Position numbers and translations under genes: made by a program. A DNA stretch of 64,000 nt from an uncultured Collinsella sp. (GTDB lineage: Bacteria > Actinomycetota > Coriobacteriia > Coriobacteriales > Coriobacteriaceae): contig CAKUOD010000011.1 of NCBI GenBank assembly GCA_934668695.1, positions 5,761 through 69,760 on the forward strand. The letters are read 5' to 3'. Of this stretch, positions 1 to 8,490 are shown one piece after another (positions within the stretch are counted from its first letter, which is position 1; each line of letters begins with the position of its first letter). Below the pieces are notes generated by a model. That model saw only the letters and a program-made list of their open reading frames with translations, ran no database searches and was not told the origin of the DNA.

Positions 1-248
1 GCCATTCGGTGATGGCGCAGCAAGCGGTATTCTTCCTGTTCCCGCTGGCAGTGGGCCTGGCGCACTCCTTTGTGGCGCTCAAGGTGATTATCGAGCTGGT
101 GAGCATATTCGGCAGCATGAGCATCGGCGGCACCGTGGGCCTCACCTGCGCGATTTTCCTGGCGGCCTACGGCGGCTACTTCTTGGTAACGTACCTCATG
201 AGCACCGGCATGGTACAAGCTGCCATCGCCACCCGCTATAGCGAGTAA
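1..248 (+). CDS. FtsX-type ABC permease, C-terminal fragment
   Basis: The reading frame is already open at the first base and ends with TAA at 246-248, so only the last roughly 80 residues are present. They form three hydrophobic stretches that would span the membrane, broken by short polar turns, and end in a short charged tail (ATRYSE). This matches the last membrane block of FtsX/MacB-type permeases, which work with an ATPase in export or peptide resistance. The ATG at 12 is internal and not a likely start. Two hairpins follow the stop. Family assignment rests only on hydrophobicity pattern and general resemblance, so another multi-pass permease is possible. Confidence 0.5.
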   Translation, partial: HSVMAQQAVFFLFPLAVGLAHSFVALKVIIELVSIFGSMSIGGTVGLTCAIFLAAYGGYFLVTYLMSTGMVQAAIATRYSE

Positions 249-285
249 CAAGCCGGTAAAACCGTCGCAAAATCAGAGGCGTATG

Positions 286-328
286 ACCGCCGCGAAGGGA
301 CCAGGGGCCCTTTCGCGGCGGTATTTTG
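286..328 (+). terminator. Hairpin terminator after the permease fragment
   Basis: ACCGCCGCGAAGGG at 286-299 pairs perfectly with CCCTTTCGCGGCGGT at 308-322, followed by ATTTTG. It lies 38 bases after the permease stop and fits an intrinsic terminator with a short T run. Confidence 0.7.
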
Positions 329-487
329 CCTATCCGGTGCGTCTCGGATGCAAGTGAGTAGACTTTTTTGAACTTGCCGAGCACATCACGACAAATGATC
401 GATAAAACCGCAGGTCAGGGCTGTGGCGTTTTAGGACGTGCTTGACCTCCTGCTAAAAGCCTACTCACTTGGTTTTTCTGCTAGAAG

Positions 488-526
488 ACCGCCGCGAGGG
501 AAGGCAGCTCCCTTACGGCGGTTTTA
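488..526. terminator. Second hairpin, near copy of the first
   Basis: ACCGCCGCGAGGGA at 488-501 pairs with TCCCTTACGGCGGT at 509-522 with two non-Watson-Crick positions, followed by TTTT. Its arms closely resemble those of the hairpin at 286-322. It lies between two convergent genes and could serve either strand. The rest of 329-577 shows no gene. Confidence 0.5.
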
Positions 527-540
527 ACGTTTGCCCAGAT

Positions 541-580
541 AAAACCTACCTAAATAAACTTGTCCCTTTTTGGCAGGTTA
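541..580 (-). repeat. Dispersed CCTGCC palindrome, copy 1
   Basis: A shortened copy, reverse orientation, of a roughly 50-bp element seen seven times here (arms AAACCTGCCAAAA and TTTTGGCAGGTTT around GGGACAGGTTTA). The left arm is degenerate (CCTACC). It overlaps the stop codon of the LuxR gene ending at 578. Confidence 0.75.
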
Positions 581-1543
581 GCGCTTCCAAAAGTGGAGGA
601 TCAGCGTGGTGCGGTTTTGCTGCTCGGTTTTGACCAGGATGTTGTGGATGTGGGTCTTGACGGTGCCCACGGCAAGGAATAGCTCGTCAGCGATCTCTTG
701 GTTCGACTTGCCCAGCACAACCAAGCGCATGACTTCGGTCTCGCGGTTGGAGAGCTTGTAGGCGTTGCGATAGAAGGGCATCTGCTCTTCGATATGCCGG
801 TCAAGATCGCTGACGTTCTTTTCCTCGGGCGCCTCCTGCATGCGGATTGAAAGCACGTGGTAGGAGTAGATAATCAGCAGAATCGCAAAGTAGCACGCAA
901 AGAAGTTCTCGCTGAAGTTGCGCTCGGATAGATACAGCTGCAGCCAAGAGGGCGCCAGACTCATGGGGACAATCAGAATGTTGTAGAAGTCCTCGGCAAC
1001 GATGCAACCGACCAGAATAGCGCCGATAATCAGGTGCTTTCGTTGGTTGTTAACGCGTGCCTTCAGCTCAACTTTTGTACTCTTATGAGCCGTCCAAAAG
1101 ATATACAGTCCCACAAAGACAAGGAATACCTGACGCATCGTGTAGTAGAGCCACTGATGCATGGGGCCGGAGGGGACAGCGACGATAATCAGCGACTCGC
1201 ACAGCAAAAACGTCAAGACGGGGATAGCGAACTGCTTTTTAGAATGTTTGTCGAGCAGGTCCATGGCAATCAGCCAAATAAAAGCCTGCGAAGCGGTCGC
1301 CACTAGGGTCCGCATTACAGGCATGGTAATTGAGTAATAGTCGCTGGCCGGAAAACTCTGGTTTTGCAATGTGTATTCAAAAAAGAAGATCTCGGTCATC
1401 TCGATGGCATAGCAGATAAATACGCCGCTGCCATAGATAAAGAAGCGTCGACGAGACGAGGCGTAGGCGGCAAGCGAAAGCACTGCCGTCACAATACAGA
1501 TAACCAGTATTGCCAAGGTATAGAAGAACATGAGCGTGTTCAT
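578..1543 (-). CDS. LuxR-family regulator with multi-pass membrane N-terminus
   Basis: 321 residues. Residues 1 to about 235 form roughly seven hydrophobic helices, and residues about 260-321 are a GerE/LuxR helix-turn-helix (LSNRETEVMRLVVLGKSNQE, then GTVKTHIHNILVKT). The architecture suggests a membrane-bound sensor that binds DNA directly, without a partner kinase. It is a paralog of the protein at 8491-9483: both share YLSERNxSEN just before the last helix, and an AED motif. It is divergent from the putrescine carbamoyltransferase gene, so control of the agmatine genes is a reasonable inference. The ligand is unknown. Confidence 0.85.
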   Translation of the reverse strand: MNTLMFFYTLAILVICIVTAVLSLAAYASSRRRFFIYGSGVFICYAIEMTEIFFFEYTLQNQSFPASDYYSITMPVMRTLVATASQAFIWLIAMDLLDKHSKKQFAIPVLTFLLCESLIIVAVPSGPMHQWLYYTMRQVFLVFVGLYIFWTAHKSTKVELKARVNNQRKHLIIGAILVGCIVAEDFYNILIVPMSLAPSWLQLYLSERNFSENFFACYFAILLIIYSYHVLSIRMQEAPEEKNVSDLDRHIEEQMPFYRNAYKLSNRETEVMRLVVLGKSNQEIADELFLAVGTVKTHIHNILVKTEQQNRTTLILHFWKR

Positions 1544-1660
1544 CTGTCACCGTCCCGTCTCATTTGATCTGTGTTTGGGCCCCATATAATCCCTGGGGTA
1601 TATATGCCCCAGCCGGTCGTTTCACCGCGGATTAGGCACCGATATATAGGATAGCCGCAT

Positions 1661-1751
1661 ACCGTTCACGGTTCTAGATAGTAAACCCCCTGTAAACTCT
1701 TGACCTGCGGGTTTATATTGGATTAGAGAGGGTGTAACTCCGTGAACGGTC
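1661..1751. promoter_or_regulatory. Inverted pair of ACCGTTCACGG boxes upstream of ptcA
   Basis: ACCGTTCACGGT at 1661-1672 and its inverse CCGTGAACGGTC at 1740-1751 face each other in the divergent region between a LuxR gene and ptcA. Related GTGAACGGT strings occur before the second agmatine deiminase (13901-13910) and pflB (26587-26597). LuxR-type dimers commonly bind such dyads. A TTGACC at 1700-1705 lies between the boxes and could be a -35 element, but I see no convincing -10 partner. Confidence 0.4.
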
Positions 1752-1873
1752 TTTAATCCCGAATAAACTAGGTAAAAATTGCATACGGGTGAATGATGGT
1801 CTTGTCAACACGAGGCGTGATGTTCGAGCGCCTCATAGTAATAGTCGGTAAGACCGGCGGAAAGGAAATCGAC

Positions 1874-2947
1874 ATGGCACTGCCTAAGGATTTCATCGAC
1901 ACCAACGACTTCACCAAAGAGCAGATCCTGGCTATCGAGGATCTTGGCCTGGCAATGAAGAAGGCCATCAAGGTTGACGGCTATTATCCGCACCTGCTCC
2001 GCAACAAGAGCCTTGGCATGATCTTCCAGCAGGTCTCCACCCGCACTCGTCTTTCCTTCGAGACCGCTATGACCGACCTCGGCGGCCATGCTCAGTTCTA
2101 TGGCCCTGGCACCATCCAGCTCGGCGGTCATGAGTCCCTGGGCGACACCGCTCGCGTTATGGGCTCGCTGCTCGACATCATGATGGCTCGCGTTGACCGT
2201 CACAAGGACGTCGTCGGCCTCGCTGAGGGCTCCGCTGTGCCCGTCATCAACGGCATGTCCGAGTTCAACCATCCCACGCAGGAGATGGGCGACCTCATGA
2301 CCATGCTCGAGAACCTCCCCGAGGGCAAGAAGATCGAGGACTGCACCCTGGCCTTCATCGGCGACGCTACCCAGGTCTGCGTCTCCCTCATGTTCATCGC
2401 CTCCAAGGTCGGCATGAAGTTTGTCCAGTTTGGACCTAAGGGCCACCAGATCCCCGACGGCGGCCTGCACGTCGGCACCGTCGAGGAGCGCGCCGAGTTC
2501 GGCAAGCAGATGATGGCCATCGCCGAGGAGAACTGCAAGGTCTCCGGCGGCTCGGTCGTCATCTCCGACGACATCGAGTGCATCAAGGGCGCCGACTTCA
2601 TCTACACCGACGTGTGGTATGGCCTGTACGACGAGGAGGTCTCGGGCGAGAACTACATGGACGTGTTCTATCCCAAGTATCAGGTCACCATGGACATGAT
2701 GAACTTCGCCGGTCCCAACTCCAAGTTCATGCACTGCCTGCCGGCCACCCGCAACGAGGAAGTCGTCGACGAGGTCATGGACGATCCCGAGCGCTCCCTG
2801 TGCTGGGTCGAGGCCGAGAACCGCAAGCACTCCATCCGTGCTCTCCTTGCCGCCCTGGGCAAGCGCACCCCGCTCAACGACGAGGGCGTCGAGTACTCCG
2901 CCAAGGCCGAGCTCCACGCCGCTCTCGAGGCTCTCGAGCAGCTCTAA
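1874..2947 (+). CDS. ptcA: Putrescine carbamoyltransferase
   Basis: 357 residues from the ATG at 1874, preceded by AAAGGAAA; an in-frame codon at 1793 gives an unlikely 27-residue extension. It transfers carbamoyl between putrescine and phosphate: carbamoylputrescine plus phosphate gives putrescine and carbamoyl phosphate. The carbamoyl-phosphate loop STRTRLSFE, the FNHPTQE motif and the HCLPATR motif are intact. The overall sequence follows enterococcal putrescine carbamoyltransferase as I recall it ([15 protein letters not shown]) rather than ornithine carbamoyltransferase. It heads a run with antiporter and agmatine deiminase. The carbamate kinase that normally uses its product is not in the window. 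Confidence 0.93.
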   Translation: MALPKDFIDTNDFTKEQILAIEDLGLAMKKAIKVDGYYPHLLRNKSLGMIFQQVSTRTRLSFETAMTDLGGHAQFYGPGTIQLGGHESLGDTARVMGSLLDIMMARVDRHKDVVGLAEGSAVPVINGMSEFNHPTQEMGDLMTMLENLPEGKKIEDCTLAFIGDATQVCVSLMFIASKVGMKFVQFGPKGHQIPDGGLHVGTVEERAEFGKQMMAIAEENCKVSGGSVVISDDIECIKGADFIYTDVWYGLYDEEVSGENYMDVFYPKYQVTMDMMNFAGPNSKFMHCLPATRNEEVVDEVMDDPERSLCWVEAENRKHSIRALLAALGKRTPLNDEGVEYSAKAELHAALEALEQL

Positions 2948-3079
2948 GCCCCAAGGCGCCTAAAAGCACGTTTGCGGGCGGCGGATGCTCGTCTCCTGTC
3001 GCCCGCTCACCGAGGCCCAAGCAATTGCCTTAGTCCTTGGGGTCTCGGATCTGTCCAAGACTGAGCGAAGGAGCTCATC

Positions 3080-4519
3080 ATGAGCGACGGAAAGAAAAAG
3101 CTTTCCTTCTTGACGGTCATTTCGACCATCATCTGCGTCGTCTTCGTTTGCGAGGCCGCCGCTCCTGCTGCTGCCATTGGTAACCAGCAGTTCTTCTGGT
3201 GGATCTTCCTGATCCTGACCTTCCTGCTTCCCTACGGCATGGTTGTTGCCGAGCTCGGCACCACCTATGACGGCGAGGGCGGCATTTACGACTGGGTACG
3301 CGATGGCCTGGGCGACAAGTGGGGCGCCCGCATTTCGTACTACTACTGGGTTAACTACCCGCTGTGGATTGCCTCGCTGGCTACCATGTTCCCCGACATC
3401 CTGGGCATGGTCTTTGGCGTCGAGTTCAATCTGATCGCCAAGATGGGTATCGATCTTGCCTTTGTGTGGATCGTCTATCTCATGGGTCGCTCCAAGGCGG
3501 CCGACTCCGAGTGGGTCCTTAACGGTGGCGCCATCATCAAGGTCGCCGTTGCCGTTATCGTCGGCGCTCTGGGCATTTGGTATGCCATGGAGAACGGTTT
3601 TGCGAACGACATGTCCGCTACCACGTTCCTGCCCGAGCTCACCAACACCAACGCCCTCGGCTACCTGTCGATCATCATCTTTAACTTCATGGGCTTCGAG
3701 GTCATCTGCACCATGACCGATGACATGGCCGATCCCGCTCGCGATATCCCCAAGGCCATCATTGTCGGTGGCCTGTCCATCGCCGTGATCTACCTGTTCG
3801 CTGGCTTTGGCATCGGCGCTGCGGTGCCGGCCGATTCCATCGACCCCGACTACGGCATGATTGTTGCTGTCCAGACCATGGTGGGCGACTCCATGATCTT
3901 TAAGGTCATCTGCATCGCCTTCCTGATCACCCTGTTCGCCAACATGGCTGCCTGGTCCTTCGGCGTCAACTCCGTCGCTCGCTACGCTGCCGAGCACGGC
4001 AACATGCCCAAGGTCTTCGCCTCGATGATCTCGGATGACGACATGCCCAACGGCGCCAACCTGGTCAACGCCATCGTTGCCTCCCTGGTGCTGTGCCTGC
4101 AGCTCGTTCCCATCGACGCCATCTCCAACGGTGTCTTCTGGATGCTCTTCGGCACCTCCGTCGTCTTCCTGCTGCTGACCTACATCCCGATGTTCCCGGC
4201 GTTCCTCAACCTTCGCAAGAACGACCCCGACCGCGAGCGCATCTTCACGTTCCCGTTTAAGGGCGCCATGATGAAGGTCATGCTGGCCATCCCCTGCATC
4301 GAGCTGGTCCTGGCCATCGTCGCAACCCTGGTTCCGTTCTCCACCGCCGAGATTGGCGACAAACTCCCGATGATCGTTATCTTCATCGTGCTCGTGCTCA
4401 TCGGCGAGGTCGTCCGCGTCGTCAGCGCTAAGGGCCGTGAGACCGAGTACAAGGGGCTCACTCCCGAGCTGGCAGCTCAGCGTCTCGCTGAGGAGGCTGC
4501 CGAGGCCGAGGAGAACTAG
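3080..4519 (+). CDS. aguD: APC-family agmatine/putrescine antiporter
   Basis: 479 residues with about 12 membrane helices and the APC-superfamily layout. It starts at ATG 3080 after GAAGGAG. It sits between putrescine carbamoyltransferase and agmatine deiminase, the place of AguD in known agmatine operons, so exchange of external agmatine for internal putrescine is the likely role; substrate is inferred from context. Conserved stretches include EAAAPAAAIGNQQFFWW in helix 1 and FNFMGFEVICT in the middle. The C-terminus is acidic (EEAAEAEEN). A close paralog, sharing most motifs, lies at 6726-8135. Confidence 0.85.
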   Translation: MSDGKKKLSFLTVISTIICVVFVCEAAAPAAAIGNQQFFWWIFLILTFLLPYGMVVAELGTTYDGEGGIYDWVRDGLGDKWGARISYYYWVNYPLWIASLATMFPDILGMVFGVEFNLIAKMGIDLAFVWIVYLMGRSKAADSEWVLNGGAIIKVAVAVIVGALGIWYAMENGFANDMSATTFLPELTNTNALGYLSIIIFNFMGFEVICTMTDDMADPARDIPKAIIVGGLSIAVIYLFAGFGIGAAVPADSIDPDYGMIVAVQTMVGDSMIFKVICIAFLITLFANMAAWSFGVNSVARYAAEHGNMPKVFASMISDDDMPNGANLVNAIVASLVLCLQLVPIDAISNGVFWMLFGTSVVFLLLTYIPMFPAFLNLRKNDPDRERIFTFPFKGAMMKVMLAIPCIELVLAIVATLVPFSTAEIGDKLPMIVIFIVLVLIGEVVRVVSAKGRETEYKGLTPELAAQRLAEEAAEAEEN

Positions 4520-4577
4520 AGCCCCCGGTTCTGGGGCTCCAACCCTCCTCGCGTACCACGCGCGCTTCGTCGGGCTT

Positions 4578-4629
4578 GTCGCTCCCGACTCCGGGCACTC
4601 TAGCCTCTTCGGAGGCGTGCCCAAGCGAC
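4578..4629. other. Three-part hairpin in the aguD-aguA gap
   Basis: Nested pairs GTCGCT/AGCGAC (4578-4583, 4624-4629), GGGCAC/GTGCCC (4593-4598, 4617-4622) and GCCTC/GAGGC (4603-4607, 4612-4616) close on a TTCG loop. The 366-base gap 4520-4885 otherwise holds no ORF I believe. A second GC-rich fold can be drawn around 4784-4813 (GGCGCC with GGGCGCC). It may be a processing or attenuation site that sets the aguD to aguA ratio. Confidence 0.45.
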
Positions 4630-4885
4630 AGGTTTGCTAACCATTCCCCCGGGGTGGGTGCGAGCGATTGCTCTGGTAACCACCGCCCGCCCCAATCTCT
4701 CTTCCGTATCCTTCGTGCGTCTTGTCTCCGCGCACCAGGTTACGTCGTCGCTTGCCGGTGCGACTCCGTGAAAACCGGCGCCGGGCGCCCCGACCTTTGC
4801 CGGGGAACGGGCGCCTTCCACTCTTGGTTTTAGGCTGCGGGTAACCCGCCCACAGCAAGCGATCGTTCGATTTGGAGGAAATCTT

Positions 4886-6091
4886 ATGCGTACGATCACC
4901 GAGTCCGAGTCCACCCCCAAGGCCGACGGCTTCTTTATGCCCGCTGAGTTCGCCCCGCAGGATCGCGTGTGGATGGGCTGGCCCCACCGCACCGATACCT
5001 GGGCCCACGGCGCCAAGCCGGCTCAGAAGCAGTATGCCGCCATCGCTCGTGCCATCGCCGAGTTCACCCCGGTCACCATGTGCGCCAACCAGGCCGACTA
5101 CGCCAACTGCAAGGCCGTCTTCGAGGAAGACGAGAACGTCACCGTTATCGAGATGACCACCGACGACGCCTGGTTCCGCGACACCGCCGCCACCTACGTC
5201 ATCAACGGCAAGGGCGAGAAGCGCGCCAACCACTGGCACTTCAACGCCTACGGCGGTCTCGTCGACGGCCTCTATTTCCCGTGGGACAAGGACGAGCAGA
5301 TCGCCCTCAAGATGGCTGAGCTCTCCGGCTGCCGCCGCTATCGTCCCGACGACATGATCCTCGAGGGCGGCTCCATCACCGTCGACGGCGAGGGCACCCT
5401 TGTCGTGACCGACCAGTGCCTGCTTTCCCCGGGCCGCACCTGCTCTGCGGTGCTCGAGGAGGAAGAGGATCCCGAGTCCATCTGGCCCAAGTACCACAAG
5501 AAGTTTGAGCCCTGGAGCGAGGAGCTTCGCGCCTACATGGACGAGCACCTCAAGGATTACCTGGGTGTCGAGAAGGTCATCTGGGTCAAGGAGGGCATCG
5601 ACCCCGAGGAGACCAACGGCCACATCGACGACGTCGCCACGTTCATCGCCCCGGGCGTCATGGCCTGCATCTGGACCGACGATCCCGAGTATCCGTTCTA
5701 CGAGCAGTGCCACGCCGCCTACGAGACCCTCTCCAACGCCGTTGACGCCAAGGGCCGCAAGATGAAGGTCTACAAGCTCTGCATGCCCGTGAACCCGCTG
5801 TTCATGGACCAGGCTTCCTGCGACACCATTGACGCCGACGAGAACGCCGAGCCTCGCGTCCCCGACGAGCCGCTGATCGCCTCCTACATGAACTACCTCG
5901 TGACCAACCACGGCGTTATCGTCCCGCAGTACGGCGACGAGAACGACCAGCTGGCCGTCGACACGCTCCAGAAGATCTACGACGAGGTCTGGGGCGAGGG
6001 CGTCTACAAGTGCGTCGGCGTTCAGTCCGAGCAGGTCGTCTTCGGCGGCGGAAATATCCACTGCATTACCCAGCAGGAGCCCTCGGCGTAA
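4886..6091 (+). CDS. aguA: Agmatine deiminase, long form
   Basis: 401 residues from ATG 4886 after TTGGAGGAAATCTT. It hydrolyses agmatine to N-carbamoylputrescine and ammonia in the cytoplasm. The pentein-fold signature is intact: WMGWPHR near the start, HFNAYGG, NGHIDD, and the nucleophile Cys393 in GGGNIHCITQQ. Compared with the second copy at 14018-15139 it carries about 28 extra residues around 190-225 (acidic EEEEDPES and following). It follows carbamoyltransferase and antiporter and probably shares their transcript, although the 366-base gap allows its own promoter. Confidence 0.95.
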   Translation: MRTITESESTPKADGFFMPAEFAPQDRVWMGWPHRTDTWAHGAKPAQKQYAAIARAIAEFTPVTMCANQADYANCKAVFEEDENVTVIEMTTDDAWFRDTAATYVINGKGEKRANHWHFNAYGGLVDGLYFPWDKDEQIALKMAELSGCRRYRPDDMILEGGSITVDGEGTLVVTDQCLLSPGRTCSAVLEEEEDPESIWPKYHKKFEPWSEELRAYMDEHLKDYLGVEKVIWVKEGIDPEETNGHIDDVATFIAPGVMACIWTDDPEYPFYEQCHAAYETLSNAVDAKGRKMKVYKLCMPVNPLFMDQASCDTIDADENAEPRVPDEPLIASYMNYLVTNHGVIVPQYGDENDQLAVDTLQKIYDEVWGEGVYKCVGVQSEQVVFGGGNIHCITQQEPSA

Positions 6092-6178
6092 CTCAGGCAC
6101 GCCACCTTGGCGTTCACTCGTCGCTTACGTAGCGTCAGTACGCTACGCTCCTCGTTCGCGCCAATCTGGCGCACCTGA
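6092..6178 (+). repeat. Structured hairpin element, class B copy 1
   Basis: It begins immediately after the aguA stop. CTCAGG-CA-CGCCA-CC-TTGGCG pairs with CGCCAA-TC-TGGCG-CA-CCTGAG, leaving 2x2 mismatches CA/CA and CC/TC. Inside are CGTCGCT and CGCTCCTCGTTCG strands, then a 7-bp inner stem CGTAGCG/CGCTACG. The neighbour at 6194-6299 has the same mismatches and inner strands but different stem bases. Confidence 0.75.
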
Positions 6179-6193
6179 GCACGCCGAGTAAAC

Positions 6194-6299
6194 GCTGGCT
6201 TTCCGAGGCACCCCATCTCGCCGCTCAAACCGTCGCTCGCGTACCAAAGTACGCTTCGCTCCTCTTTCGCGGCGACCTGGGGCACCTCGAAAACCCAGC
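6194..6299 (+). repeat. Structured hairpin element, class B copy 2
   Basis: CGAGG-CA-CCCCA-TC-TCGCCGC (6204-) pairs with GCGGCGA-CC-TGGGG-CA-CCTCG (to 6289), with CA/CA and TC/CC mismatches at the same places as copy 1. Inner strands CGTCGCT and CGCTCCTCTTTCG are nearly identical to copy 1, and the inner stem is GCGTAC/GTACGC. Outer arms extend it through GCTGG/CCAGC. Confidence 0.75.
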
Positions 6300-6381
6300 C
6301 GATCAATCGGACATCGGCGGCTGGTTCGTCCGGGGCACGGCACCAGTTTGCTCAATGTCATGGTCGGCTGGGTTTTTCTTT

Positions 6382-6418
6382 GGGCACTCCGTTGCCTCCA
6401 CTTCGGAGTGCCCGCCTC
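6382..6418 (+). terminator. Hairpin terminator
   Basis: GGGCACTCCG at 6382-6391 pairs perfectly with CGGAGTGCCC at 6404-6413, followed by the T-rich GCCTCTTTG. It is a candidate end for the aguA transcript. Confidence 0.55.
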
Positions 6419-6423
6419 TTTGA

Positions 6424-6504
6424 TTGAGTACGCGTCTGATCTGGGATTTATTGCGGGTTAGGCCAATTGTTCGCTTGAATTTCCCAGGTCAGACGCGTAT
6501 TCAA
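6424..6504. repeat. 23-bp inverted repeat upstream of the second antiporter
   Basis: 6424-6446 and 6482-6504 are inverted repeats of 23 bases. The two differences would be G-U pairs if the + strand is transcribed, so the RNA hairpin is complete. Loop about 35 bases. The interval 6300-6725 contains no convincing gene; this fold may be a leader or the end of a mobile repeat. Confidence 0.6.
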
Positions 6505-6725
6505 TTGCTGATAGTTTCCGGTTGCGAGCGCGACCGGTTTGATCGGAGTATCTATGTACCAGCGTATCGTTATCTACACGCGCCTGTTCCGCGAGCGTTG
6601 GTCCAACAATTGCACCCTCTCTTCTCTTTGGGATGGCACCTGTACCGGTGACGCGGCCTGCAACCCTACCTTGGGCTGCGCCTTCGGTGCAGATGCCATC
6701 CTTTTTGCTGTAGGGGGAGCGTGCC

Positions 6726-8135
6726 GTGGCAGGTAAAAAGTTCTCCCTGTTCGAGGTCATCCTCTCGGTTATCTGCGTTGTCTTTACCATCGAGGCGGCC
6801 GCTCCGGCATCTGCCATGGGTAACGTGCAGTTCTTCTGGTGGATTTTCCTCATCATTACGTTTTTGCTTCCCTATGGCCTGGTGGTGGCCGAGCTCGGTA
6901 CGGCGTTCGATTCCGAGGGCGGCCTGTACGATTGGGTTCGCCTGGGCCTGGGCGACCGTTGGGGCGCCCGCTGCTCCTGGTGCTATTGGGTCAACTTTCC
7001 ACTGTGGGTAGCAAGTATCGCCTGCATGTTTCCCAGTGTCATCAATGCGGTATGGGGCATCGAATTTTCGCTTGGGGTCCGAATTGCCATCGAGCTTGCC
7101 TTTGTGTGGGGCGTCACGGTCATGGCAATGCAGCCGGTGGCCGAGGCCGATTGGGTCATGGATGGCGGCGCCGTCATCAAGGTGCTCATTACCGCCGTGG
7201 TGGGAATCGTCGGCATCTGGTTTGCCTGCAACAACGGCTTTGCCAACGATATGTCGCTCAAGACTTTCATTCCAGATCTGGGCGACACCAATTCATTGAC
7301 ATACCTATCGATCATCCTATTCAACTTTATGGGCTTTGAGGTGGTCGCGACCTTTGCCAGCACGATGAAAAACCCGTCGCGCGATATCCCCAAGGCGGTT
7401 ACTGCCGGTGGCGTTGCCATCGCGGCGATCTACATTATCTGTGGCATCGGTATTGGAGCCGCGGTTCCCACCGAGCAGCTTTCACTCGATTCGGGCATTG
7501 TGGACGCGGTTGCCGCCATGGTGGGGCGCGCTCACCCGCTGACGATGGTCGTGGGCATGGCCTTTTTGGTGACGCTGTTCGCCAACATGATCTGCTGGAG
7601 TTTTGGCGTCAACAACGTGGCGAGCTATGCCGCGCGCCATGGTAACATGCCGCGCCCCTTTGCGCTGGTATCCAAGAAGACCGGCATGCCCAATGGCTCG
7701 GCACTCATTAACGGTTGTTTTGCCAGCTTGGTGCTGCTACTTCAGATTCCGCTGGGCGAAGGTTCCGACGTCTTTTGGGTCTTCTTCTCGATGAACGTCG
7801 TCTTTCTGCTCATGAGCTATATCCCGATGTTCCCGGCGTTTTGGCGCCTGCGTAAATACGACGACCGCCCGCGTGTGTTTCGCGCGCCCTTCGAGGGCAA
7901 GGTGCTTGCGGTAGCGCTTGCGGTGCCGGTGGTAGAACTCGTGCTTTCGATCGTCGCTACGATCGTGCCACTCAACAGCTCGCCCGCCGAGATGTCAAAG
8001 TTGCCGATCCTCTTGGGTGTGGTGATCGGCGTGTTGCTGGGCGAGGTTTCGCGCCTCATATCGCGCCGCGGCCGCAGCATCGACAATCCCGGCGTTGGCG
8101 CAAGGGGGACAGGTCGCTTTGCACCAAAACAGTAG
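6726..8135 (+). CDS. APC-family amino acid/polyamine antiporter, paralog of AguD
   Basis: 469 residues from a GTG at 6726, preceded by TAGGGGGAG. About 12 membrane helices. It shares long stretches with the antiporter at 3080-4519 (EAAAPASAMGNVQFFWW, FNFMGFEVV, SYIPMFPAF), so it arose by duplication. It stands where carbamate kinase often lies in agmatine operons of lactic acid bacteria. Substrate is probably agmatine/putrescine or a related amine; sequence alone does not decide. The last 15 residues are divergent and basic. A separate transcript is likely because about 630 bases with terminator-like folds precede it. Confidence 0.8.
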   Translation: MAGKKFSLFEVILSVICVVFTIEAAAPASAMGNVQFFWWIFLIITFLLPYGLVVAELGTAFDSEGGLYDWVRLGLGDRWGARCSWCYWVNFPLWVASIACMFPSVINAVWGIEFSLGVRIAIELAFVWGVTVMAMQPVAEADWVMDGGAVIKVLITAVVGIVGIWFACNNGFANDMSLKTFIPDLGDTNSLTYLSIILFNFMGFEVVATFASTMKNPSRDIPKAVTAGGVAIAAIYIICGIGIGAAVPTEQLSLDSGIVDAVAAMVGRAHPLTMVVGMAFLVTLFANMICWSFGVNNVASYAARHGNMPRPFALVSKKTGMPNGSALINGCFASLVLLLQIPLGEGSDVFWVFFSMNVVFLLMSYIPMFPAFWRLRKYDDRPRVFRAPFEGKVLAVALAVPVVELVLSIVATIVPLNSSPAEMSKLPILLGVVIGVLLGEVSRLISRRGRSIDNPGVGARGTGRFAPKQ

Positions 8136-8170
8136 CGCCGCGAGTTGCGCGGTGCTAGATGCGTCTTGGA

Positions 8171-8362
8171 TTACTGCTCGCGCTGCTCGGGATCAGATGC
8201 GAGCTTGGGTGCAAAGTAGGGGACGTGGCCCAGGTAGGGGCAGCTGTCCGAACGCGCCTCAACGGCGCAGGGGACATCGTCGTAGGTCATGGAAGAACCG
8301 AGTCGGGTGATGGCCTTGGCGGCGGGCGCGACGAGCATCTTGAGCGGAGCGATCGGTGTCAT
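8171..8362 (-). CDS. Small conserved-looking protein with two cysteines
   Basis: 63 residues. The ATG at 8362 has an ideal AAAGGAGA six bases upstream on the minus strand, which is why I accept the gene and this start; the in-frame ATG at 8377 overlaps that ribosome site. The protein is MTPIAPLKML... with Cys32 and Cys41 (VPCAVEARSDSCPYLGHVPY) and an aromatic C-terminal half. No signal peptide or membrane helix is seen. The paired cysteines may bind metal or form a disulfide. It is convergent with the second antiporter and divergent from a LuxR gene. I do not recognise the family. Confidence 0.6.
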   Translation of the reverse strand: MTPIAPLKMLVAPAAKAITRLGSSMTYDDVPCAVEARSDSCPYLGHVPYFAPKLASDPEQREQ

Positions 8363-8490
8363 GGCATCTCCTTTCATCGGTGAGACACAGCTTGTTTATC
8401 TAAACGATACAGTACGTTTAATCGGTGAGTCTAATCTTGCGGCAAAGAATCTGTCAACATCCTCACAGCATCTAGACAGGGGAGGCGGGC

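Noticed and set aside
1805..2917. Long minus-strand frame over ptcA (and similar long antisense frames at 2960-4624, 4637-6100, 11563-12960, 14006-15244)
   Set aside because: They lie exactly opposite well-identified genes, lack ribosome sites, and have the odd composition (Asp/His/Gly/Val-rich) expected from antisense of GC-rich codons.
6424..6736. Short + strand frames before the second antiporter (6424-6651, 6539-6736)
   Set aside because: They run through an inverted repeat and the antiporter ribosome site and resemble no protein.
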